A stretch of 34,647 nucleotides of DNA from Azospirillum isscasi (GTDB taxonomy: Bacteria; Pseudomonadota; Alphaproteobacteria; Azospirillales; Azospirillaceae). The notes under the pieces were generated by a model. That model had not been told where the DNA came from. It saw only the letters and a program-made list of their open reading frames with translations, and ran no database searches. The stretch lies in NCBI RefSeq assembly GCF_030849505.1, contig NZ_JAUJFI010000050.1, positions 1 to 34,647 on the forward strand, written 5' to 3'. Of the stretch, positions 18,452 to 24,434 are shown piece after piece. The translations under genes and the position numbers were made by a program. Positions within the stretch are counted from its first letter, which is position 1. Each line of letters begins with the position of its first letter.

Positions 18452-18473
18452 GCTCCTCTCGGGCTCCTCTCGG
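18452..18473 (-). promoter_or_regulatory. pepA: Tandemly duplicated ribosome-binding site of pepA
   Basis: The 11-mer GCTCCTCTCGG occurs twice head to tail (18452-18462 and 18463-18473 on the plus strand), placing two AGGAG motifs 3 nt and 14 nt upstream of the pepA start on the minus strand. Neither is at ideal spacing. The duplication may have shifted the RBS. Confidence 0.6.
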
Positions 18474-18676
18474 CAGGGGAAAGCCGGCGCGCGGGCGCCG
18501 GGACGGGTGGGATCGATCAGCAACCACTCTGGGATAAAGACCTTCCCGTGCGCCCTGTCAAGGCGGGGACCGGTTGTTTCCCGCGCCCTTCCGCAGTACA
18601 TAGCCCCGGCACGCCGCGGTGGAAGCCCCCGGCGCGCCGCGTACCGCCCGTCGATCGGCCGGGGAGGCCGGAGCCC

Positions 18677-19771
18677 ATGTATTCATCCGCCACGCTGTCG
18701 CGCTACATCGGGCGCCAGTTCGTCACCTGGTTCCTGCTGCTGCTCGGCATCCTGCTGTCGATCATCCTGCTGCTCGACATCGTGGAGCTGCTGCGCCGCG
18801 CCGGCACCAAGCCGGACATCACCTTCTGGCTGGTCGTCCGCATGGCCTTGCTGAAGCTGCCGGAGATCGGCCAGCAGATCTTTCCCTTCGTGATCCTGTT
18901 CAGCGGCATGTTCACCTTCTGGCGCCTGACCCGCAGCGCGGAGCTGGTGGTGGCCCGCGCGGTCGGCGTGTCGGCGTGGCAGTTCCTGACCCCGGTGCTG
19001 ATCGCCGCGCTGATGATCGGTGCCGTGAAGGTGACGATGATCAACCCGGTCGGTGCGGTCTTCATCGCCAAGTACAACCAGCTTCAGGATCGTTACCTGA
19101 AACTGAAGTCGAGCAGCTTCGACGTCTCGCGCAGCGGCCTCTGGCTGCGCCAGCAGGAAGCGGGGGAGCAGTACTTCATTCACGCCGACGGGGTGAATCC
19201 GCTGTCCTTCGAGATGTCGCAGGTGATCGTCCTGCGCTTCGACACCAACATGACCTACATCGGGCGGGTGGATGCGCCCCGCGCCGTTCTGCGCGACCGG
19301 AAGTGGGAGCTGCAGGACGCCACGATCAACCTGGGCAAGAAGGAATCGGAGACGGTCCCCACCTACGTCATCCCGACGGAGCTGAACCGGACCACCATCG
19401 AGGAGAGCTTCGCCTCGCCGGAAACCATCTCCTTCTGGGAGCTGCCGCAGTTCATCCGCACGCTGGAGGCCACCGGATTCCCGGCGGTGCGGCACCGCCT
19501 GCATTACCAGTCGCTGTGGTCGCAGCCCCTGCTCTACGTGGCGATGGTGCTGTTCGCCGCGGCCTTCTCGCTGCGGCTGCCGCGGCGCGGCGGCACCATG
19601 ACGATGGTGTCCGGCGGCGTCCTGACCGGGTTCGTCCTGTTCGTGATGACCGACGTGATCCGCACCTTCGGCATCTCCGAAACCATCCCGCTGGCCATGG
19701 CGGCCTGGAGCCCGGCCTGCGTCAGCGTGCTGCTGGGCACCGCGGCGCTGCTGCATCTGGAGGACGGCTGA
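18677..19771 (+). CDS. lptG: LPS export ABC transporter permease LptG
   Basis: A 364-residue YjgP/YjgQ-family protein of the LptB2FG complex that extracts lipopolysaccharide from the inner membrane. Three N-terminal helices (QFVTWFLLLLGILLSIILLLDIVELL; IFPFVILFSGMFTFW; LTPVLIAALMIG), a periplasmic jellyroll region (about 120-265) and three C-terminal helices are visible. LptG rather than LptF is indicated by DIVELLRRAG and RSAELVVARAVGVSAWQFL. The ATG at 18677 follows GGAGG and GGAG; upstream in-frame codons to 18548 are ignored. lptF would normally precede it, but pepA is divergent instead. Confidence 0.9.
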   Translation: MYSSATLSRYIGRQFVTWFLLLLGILLSIILLLDIVELLRRAGTKPDITFWLVVRMALLKLPEIGQQIFPFVILFSGMFTFWRLTRSAELVVARAVGVSAWQFLTPVLIAALMIGAVKVTMINPVGAVFIAKYNQLQDRYLKLKSSSFDVSRSGLWLRQQEAGEQYFIHADGVNPLSFEMSQVIVLRFDTNMTYIGRVDAPRAVLRDRKWELQDATINLGKKESETVPTYVIPTELNRTTIEESFASPETISFWELPQFIRTLEATGFPAVRHRLHYQSLWSQPLLYVAMVLFAAAFSLRLPRRGGTMTMVSGGVLTGFVLFVMTDVIRTFGISETIPLAMAAWSPACVSVLLGTAALLHLEDG

Positions 19772-19887
19772 TTCCCGCCGCCCGGTCTTTGGACACAATT
19801 CCGTTCCAGGATGCGGTCCACGATTCCGTTTACACGCGCCCGGGCGGGCCGTATTAAACGGCAACCACCTCTGGAGTCTGGAGCACC

Positions 19888-21345
19888 ATGCAGAGTTTGC
19901 GAGCCGTCCGGTCTGCCTTCGCCGTGGCGACCGCCTGCGCCCTTCTTGCCGCCGGAGCGCCCGCCGCCGCCCAGACGCGCGCCCCGAACGCTCCGAACGC
20001 GCCAGTGGGGGGACCGGCGGCGGGGACGCAAGGCCCCGCGGAACGCATCGCCGCCGTCGTGAACGACGAGGTCGTCTCGCTGTCCGACGTGCACGCGCGA
20101 ATCCGCCTCGCTCTGCTGAACGCGGGCGCCCAGGACAGCGCGGAGACGCGCCAGCGCCTGACCCCGCAGGTGCTCCGCCAACTGATCGATGAGCGGCTCC
20201 AGTTGCAGGAGGCCAAGCGTCTCGGCGTCTCGGTCCCGGCGAAGGATATCGACGAGGCGATCGGCCGCATCGCCGAACAGAACCGGATGGGCCGCCCGCA
20301 GCTCGAAGCCCTGCTGAAGACCCAGAACGTCCCGCTTTCCACCCTGCGCGAGCAGGTGCGCGCGCTGCTGTCCTGGCAGCGGGTGATGCAGCGCCGCATC
20401 CGGCAGGAGGTGGTGATCGGCGACGAGGAAATCGACGCCGTGATGCAGCGCATCAAGGCCAACATCGGCAAGCCGGAATATCTGGTCGCCGAAATCTTCC
20501 TGGCCGTGGACAGCCCCGACCAGGACGAGGAGGTGCGCCGCAACGCCGACCGTCTGGTGGAGGAGGTGCGCCGTGGCGGCAACTTCGCCGCGCTGGCCCG
20601 CCAGTTCTCGCAGTCCGCCGGCGCCGCCGCGGGCGGCGACATGGGCTGGGTCCGCACGGGCGAGCTGAACGCGGAGCTGGACAAGACCCTGTCCACCATG
20701 CGCGCCGGCCAGCTTTCGGCGCCGGTCCGCACGGCCACCGGCTATCACGTCCTGCTGGTGCGCGACCAGCGCCCCTTCGGCAGCACCGCCTCCAGCGCCC
20801 CGCCGCCGGCCCCGCCGCCGCAGCCGCGCCCCCAGCCGAAGCCCGATCTGGCCAAGGCCAAGGTCAACATGAAGCAGATCGTCATCCCCGCCCCCTCGAA
20901 GGAGGAGCTGAAGACGGTCCAGGCCCAGGCCGAGAAGCTGCGCAAGTCGATCAAGAGCTGCGCCGACTTCGACGAGAAGGCGCGGGCCATGGGCATCCCG
21001 GAATCGGGCGACATGGGCACGATGCGGGTGAAGGATCTGGCGCCGGGCCTGCAGCAGCTCGCCGTCGGCATCCCGCTGGGCCAGCCCAGCCCGGTGCTGA
21101 TGAGCCCCGGCGGCGCCATCATCCTGATCGTCTGCAAGCGCGACGTGCCGATGATCGAGCCGCCGCCGGCCCCCGAGCCGCAGCCGGTGGCCGCCCCGGC
21201 CCCGCCGCCCATCGACCCGAAGGACATCAAGATGCCGCCGCGCGAGGAGATCGAGCGCGACCTCATCAACGAGCGCGCGGACCTGCTGGCCCGCCGTTAC
21301 CTGCGCGACCTGCGCCGCACCGCCTTCGTGGAGGTCCGCAACTGA
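19888..21345 (+). CDS. surA: Periplasmic peptidyl-prolyl isomerase/chaperone SurA
   Basis: A 485-residue exported protein: signal peptide 1-28 (ACALLAAGAPAAAQ), a low-complexity Ala/Pro linker to about 50, then the SurA N-terminal chaperone domain (ERIAAVVNDEVVSLSDVHARIRLAL, with RLTPQVLRQLIDERLQLQEA). Two parvulin-like segments follow, about 194-294 (VAEIFLAV to GYHVLLVRDQRP) and about 326-419, separated by a Pro-rich stretch. The second parvulin looks divergent. It assists outer-membrane protein folding. GGAGCACC before ATG is a good RBS. It lies 116 bp after lptG and shares a TGATG junction with pdxA. lptD, its usual neighbour and client, is missing. Confidence 0.93.
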   Translation: MQSLRAVRSAFAVATACALLAAGAPAAAQTRAPNAPNAPVGGPAAGTQGPAERIAAVVNDEVVSLSDVHARIRLALLNAGAQDSAETRQRLTPQVLRQLIDERLQLQEAKRLGVSVPAKDIDEAIGRIAEQNRMGRPQLEALLKTQNVPLSTLREQVRALLSWQRVMQRRIRQEVVIGDEEIDAVMQRIKANIGKPEYLVAEIFLAVDSPDQDEEVRRNADRLVEEVRRGGNFAALARQFSQSAGAAAGGDMGWVRTGELNAELDKTLSTMRAGQLSAPVRTATGYHVLLVRDQRPFGSTASSAPPPAPPPQPRPQPKPDLAKAKVNMKQIVIPAPSKEELKTVQAQAEKLRKSIKSCADFDEKARAMGIPESGDMGTMRVKDLAPGLQQLAVGIPLGQPSPVLMSPGGAIILIVCKRDVPMIEPPPAPEPQPVAAPAPPPIDPKDIKMPPREEIERDLINERADLLARRYLRDLRRTAFVEVRN

Positions 21346-22370
21346 TGACCGCATCCGGCGTCCGGCCGCCGCTCGCCCTGACCATGGGCGAGCCGGCGGG
21401 GATCGGCGGCGAGATCGCTCTGAAGGCCTGGGCGGCCCGCGCGGACGGCGCGGTGCCGCCCTTCGTCCTTCTGGACGATCCCGGTCGCCTGGAGGCTCTC
21501 GCCGCCCGGCTCGGCCTGCCGGTTCCGGTCAAGCCGGTGGGCAGCGCCGCCGAGGCCGCGGCGCTGTTCGGCGCGGCCCTGCCGGTGCTGCCGCAGCCGC
21601 TGGCGGCGCCGGTCGTGCCGGGCCGCCCCGACCCGGCCAACGGGGCCGCGGTGATCGCCAGCATCGACCGGGCGGTCGAACTGGTGCGCCGGGGCGAGGC
21701 GTCGGCGGTCGTCACCAACCCGATCCAGAAGTCGGCGCTCTACGCCGCCGGCTTCCGCCATCCCGGGCACACGGAATATCTGGCGCATCTGGCCGGGCTG
21801 GCGGCCGGGCTGGTGGACGAGCCGGTGATGATGCTGGCCGCCCGGGATTTGCGCGTCGTGCCGGTGACCATCCACGTCTCGGTCCGCGACGCGGTGAACC
21901 TGCTGACCCGGGAGGCGATCCGGCACGCCGGGCGGGTCACGGCGGCGGCGCTGGTCCGCGACTTCGGCATCGCGCGGCCCCGTCTGGCCGTCGCCGCGCT
22001 GAACCCGCACGCGGGGGAGGGTGGCGCCATGGGGCGGGAGGAGATCGACATCATCGCCCCGGCGGTCGCCGACCTGCGGGCGGAGGGCATCGACGCGGTG
22101 GGGCCGCGGCCCGCCGACACGCTGTTCCACGCGGCGGCGCGCGGCGGCTACGACGCGGCGCTGTGCATGTACCACGACCAGGCGTTGATCCCGCTGAAGA
22201 CCATCGATTTCGATACGGGGGTCAACATCACGCTGGGGCTGCCCTTCGTCCGCACCTCGCCGGACCACGGGACGGCGCTGGACATCGCCGGCACGGGCAA
22301 GGCCGGCGCGTCGAGCCTGATCGCCGCCTTGAAGGCGGCGGAGGCCATGGCCGCCCGCCGCCGCTCCTGA
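21345..22370 (+). CDS. pdxA: 4-hydroxythreonine-4-phosphate dehydrogenase
   Basis: A 341-residue zinc- and NAD-dependent dehydrogenase of pyridoxal-phosphate synthesis (DXP-dependent route). Family motifs: LTMGEPAGIGGEIALKAW, the metal-binding HPGHTEYLA, AALNPHAGEGG, MYHDQALIPLKTI and SPDHGTALDIAGTGKA. The start overlaps the surA stop (TGATG), so translation is coupled. rsmA (ksgA), which normally follows pdxA, is not here; the next gene is a small convergent ORF 4 bp away. Confidence 0.97.
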   Translation: MTASGVRPPLALTMGEPAGIGGEIALKAWAARADGAVPPFVLLDDPGRLEALAARLGLPVPVKPVGSAAEAAALFGAALPVLPQPLAAPVVPGRPDPANGAAVIASIDRAVELVRRGEASAVVTNPIQKSALYAAGFRHPGHTEYLAHLAGLAAGLVDEPVMMLAARDLRVVPVTIHVSVRDAVNLLTREAIRHAGRVTAAALVRDFGIARPRLAVAALNPHAGEGGAMGREEIDIIAPAVADLRAEGIDAVGPRPADTLFHAAARGGYDAALCMYHDQALIPLKTIDFDTGVNITLGLPFVRTSPDHGTALDIAGTGKAGASSLIAALKAAEAMAARRRS

Positions 22371-22374
22371 ACTC

Positions 22375-22497
22375 TCAGAGGCGGACCGAACTGCTGGAGA
22401 AGCGGGTCGCCGAGCTGTGGTCGACGGAGGTCAGCGCGACGGACGCGCCGATGGCGATGACGATGGCGGCGGCGAAGCCGAGCAGCATGGCTTTCAT
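22375..22497 (-). CDS. Small single-pass membrane protein (40 aa)
   Basis: A 40-residue ORF: MKAM, one hydrophobic helix (LLGFAAAIVIAIGASVAL), then a short polar tail TSVDHSSATRFSSSSVRL. An AGGAG lies 11 nt upstream of the ATG at 22495-22497. Similar 40-50 residue peptides with a VAVxIAVGA-type helix and a tail ending in SSVRL-like residues are familiar to me from other alphaproteobacteria, usually unannotated. The function is unknown; it could be a membrane-complex accessory peptide. In-frame codons to 22599 would extend it, but they lack the RBS. Confidence 0.65.
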   Translation of the reverse strand: MKAMLLGFAAAIVIAIGASVALTSVDHSSATRFSSSSVRL

Positions 22498-22602
22498 GGG
22501 GGCGGGCGCTCCTGGGACCGGTTTGGGATTTGGCGCAACCGCGCCTTTTTCCAAGACCATAGGCGGGCCGGACCGCGCTTTCAACCACACTCGCCGCAAG
22601 GC

Positions 22603-22989
22603 TCACGGCGCCGTCGCGTCCTTCAGATAGGCGATCAGATCGCGCCGGTCGGAGTCGCTGGTGATGGTCTGGAGCGGCATCTTGCTGCCGGGGGTCATCA
22701 CGTCGGGGCCGATTTCGAACAGCCGGGCCACCGCCGCCTCGTCCCAGACGATCCCGCTGTTCCTCAGCGCGGGGGAGTAGTGATAGCCCTCCACCGCCCC
22801 GGCGGGGCGCCCGAACAGCTTCCACAGCGTCGGGCCGGCGCGGTTGCCGCCGTCCGGGGTCAGGGTGTGGCAAAAGGCGCAGGCGCGGAACAGCGTCTTC
22901 CCGCGTTCCGGGTCGGGCGCGTCGCCGCCCAGCGCCGGCCCCCCGGCCACGAGCATGAGGAGGGAGGCCAGCAGCAGCCGTCCCCTCAT
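22603..22989 (-). CDS. Secreted class I c-type cytochrome
   Basis: A 128-residue monohaem cytochrome. Signal peptide 1-21 (RGRLLLASLLMLVAGGPALGG), haem motif CAFCH at 37-41, distal Met in GSKM near residue 104, and a C-terminal helix RRDLIAYLKDAT. The segments AGPTLWKLFGRPAG, YHYSPAL and MPLQ resemble mitochondrial or alphaproteobacterial cytochrome c2/c552. It acts in the periplasm as an electron carrier. Its ATG overlaps the TGA of the DUF3553 gene (ATGA), so translation is coupled. Confidence 0.92.
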   Translation of the reverse strand: MRGRLLLASLLMLVAGGPALGGDAPDPERGKTLFRACAFCHTLTPDGGNRAGPTLWKLFGRPAGAVEGYHYSPALRNSGIVWDEAAVARLFEIGPDVMTPGSKMPLQTITSDSDRRDLIAYLKDATAP

Positions 22990-23168
22990 GGCGCGTCGTC
23001 CGGGTCGGTGACGGTCAGGGAGACCACCGACGTGTTGATCAGCAGTTTCCCCGCATGCTCGAAATTCACGGTGACGCGGTCGCCGATGGCGGACTGCACC
23101 TGCCCCAGACCCCAGTCGGGGCGGGCGGGGTGGCGCACCCAGGCGCCGGGAACCAGTGAATCGTCCAT
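22986..23168 (-). CDS. DUF3553 family small protein
   Basis: A 60-residue protein of the DUF3553 type: VPGAWVRHPARPDWGLGQVQSAIGDRVTVNFEHAGKLL, an SH3-like fold also found at the C-terminus of some UvrD/CarD-like proteins. The RBS AGGAGG lies 6 nt upstream of the ATG at 23166-23168. It is the first gene of a two-gene unit with the cytochrome c and may bind nucleic acid or RNA polymerase; no direct evidence in this window. Confidence 0.8.
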   Translation of the reverse strand: MDDSLVPGAWVRHPARPDWGLGQVQSAIGDRVTVNFEHAGKLLINTSVVSLTVTDPDDAP

Positions 23169-23382
23169 GCCGCGCCTCCTGCATCCGCCGGATTCGGTTA
23201 TCGCTTTCGCGGGATGACCGCGGAAAAGCGGCGGCATCCCCGACCATGGGATGATACAAACGGACATCGCCGCCGGCCCTCCCATGGAACACCGGCATGC
23301 TACAGAATACCGCCCGGCCAGGGGAAGTTCCCGCCGCCGCCGCATGGCCGACGACCGGCCGTCAACGATCTGGAGACCTCCC

Positions 23383-24027
23383 GTGCCGCTGGACATCCGC
23401 GTGATCGAGCTTGTCGCTTCCCGCATCTGCCACGACCTCGTGAGCCCGGTGGGAGCGATCCGCAACGGGCTGGAACTGATCGAGGAAATGGAGGACGAAC
23501 CCGCCGGGGGCTTCCTGGGCGAGGCGGTGAAGCTGATCGAGCATTCCTCGGGGCAGGCCGACCGGCGGCTGCGCGTCTTCCGGCTCGCCTACGGCCTTGC
23601 CGGGCGGGAGCAGAAGGGCTTCGGCGACACCCGGACCTCGGCGCAGGGGCTGCTGGAGGGCGGGCGCACCACGCTGGACTGGCCGGCGGGCGTGCCGAAC
23701 GACCAGCTCGCCTTCAAGCGGGGGGCGGCGAAGGTGCTGCTGAACGTCATCATCCTGGCCGACGAGGCGCTGACCCACGGCGGCACCATCACCGTCGCGG
23801 CGGAGGGGGACGAGCAGACGGGCCGCTTCACCATCACCGCCGCCGGGCGCCCCGGCGCCCTGAAGGAGGAGGCCGCGGCGGCGCTCGCCGGCACGGTGGC
23901 CGCCGCCGACCTGACGCCGCGCAGCATCCACGCCTACATGACCGGGCGCTTCGCCGAGGACGACGGCTACCGTGTCGCCGCCACCCCCGCCGGGCCGGAC
24001 CGTCTGGTCTTCACCGTGGAGTGGTGA
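23383..24027 (+). CDS. chpT: Histidine phosphotransferase ChpT
   Basis: A 214-residue ChpT/HPTransfase (DUF2328) protein. The dimerisation helix carries the phospho-acceptor H17 in RICHDLVSPVGAIRNGLEL, and the rest is a degenerate HATPase-like domain (LAFKRGAAKVLLNVIILADEAL, then an acidic loop and EDDGYRV). In Caulobacter, ChpT passes phosphate from CckA to CtrA and CpdR. ctrA is also in this window, about 7 kb away. The start is debatable: GTG 23383 has TGGAG 7 nt upstream; ATG 23344 would add 13 residues and has no good RBS. Pairing with CtrA is inference from family knowledge. Confidence 0.85.
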   Translation: MPLDIRVIELVASRICHDLVSPVGAIRNGLELIEEMEDEPAGGFLGEAVKLIEHSSGQADRRLRVFRLAYGLAGREQKGFGDTRTSAQGLLEGGRTTLDWPAGVPNDQLAFKRGAAKVLLNVIILADEALTHGGTITVAAEGDEQTGRFTITAAGRPGALKEEAAAALAGTVAAADLTPRSIHAYMTGRFAEDDGYRVAATPAGPDRLVFTVEW

Positions 24028-24034
24028 GCGGCCC

Positions 24035-24208
24035 CTACAGGGGTTTGGAGATCCGCGCCTCGACCGCCACCTGTTCCGTCCCGCCGCCGGTCTGGTGCGC
24101 GGCGGTCCGAAGCTCGACCACGATGCCGTGGCGGGCCGCCTCGGCCAGGACGCGGTTCAGGTCCGCGACAGCGGCGCGCACGGCCCGCGCCAGTTCCTCG
24201 TCGGTCAT
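24035..24208 (-). CDS. Small conserved-looking hypothetical protein (57 aa)
   Basis: A 57-residue ORF: a first helix TDEELARAVRAAVADLNRVLAEAARHGI, then a beta-rich end VVELRTAAHQ and VAVEARISKPL. The ATG at 24206-24208 has an AAAGGAACCC RBS. It is convergent with chpT, 7 bp apart, and lies 226 bp upstream of cheA. The helix-hairpin-strand pattern looks like a small folded domain; I do not recognise the family. The length is below common ORF-calling limits, so it is easily missed. Confidence 0.6.
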   Translation of the reverse strand: MTDEELARAVRAAVADLNRVLAEAARHGIVVELRTAAHQTGGGTEQVAVEARISKPL

Positions 24209-24313
24209 GGGTTCCTTTCCTCGCCGTCAGTCCCGCGGGGCTGTGACTATGCGTGCGGCGGGGCGGTGCGGCAACGGGAACCCTGGGGTGGTATCGAAGG
24301 AGGTAAGGTTCTC

Positions 24314-24328
24314 TTAATCAGTGTTTGA
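24314..24328. promoter_or_regulatory. Candidate CtrA box upstream of cheA
   Basis: TTAA (24314-24317), 7 nt, then TTGA (24325-24328) match the CtrA consensus TTAA-N7-TTAA at 7 of 8 positions. The site is about 107 bp before the cheA ATG and overlaps a TTGACA -35-like hexamer (24325-24330). CtrA control of chemotaxis genes is known in several alphaproteobacteria; binding here is inferred. Confidence 0.4.
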
Positions 24329-24434
24329 CAGGCTCCCACCGTAGCTGGAAAGGCCCGTACCGGCGGCGTCGCGCACGCCGCACTCCGGACGGCCGGCCGG
24401 AAACGGACATAATTGCGGGCGTGGGGATCGCGAC

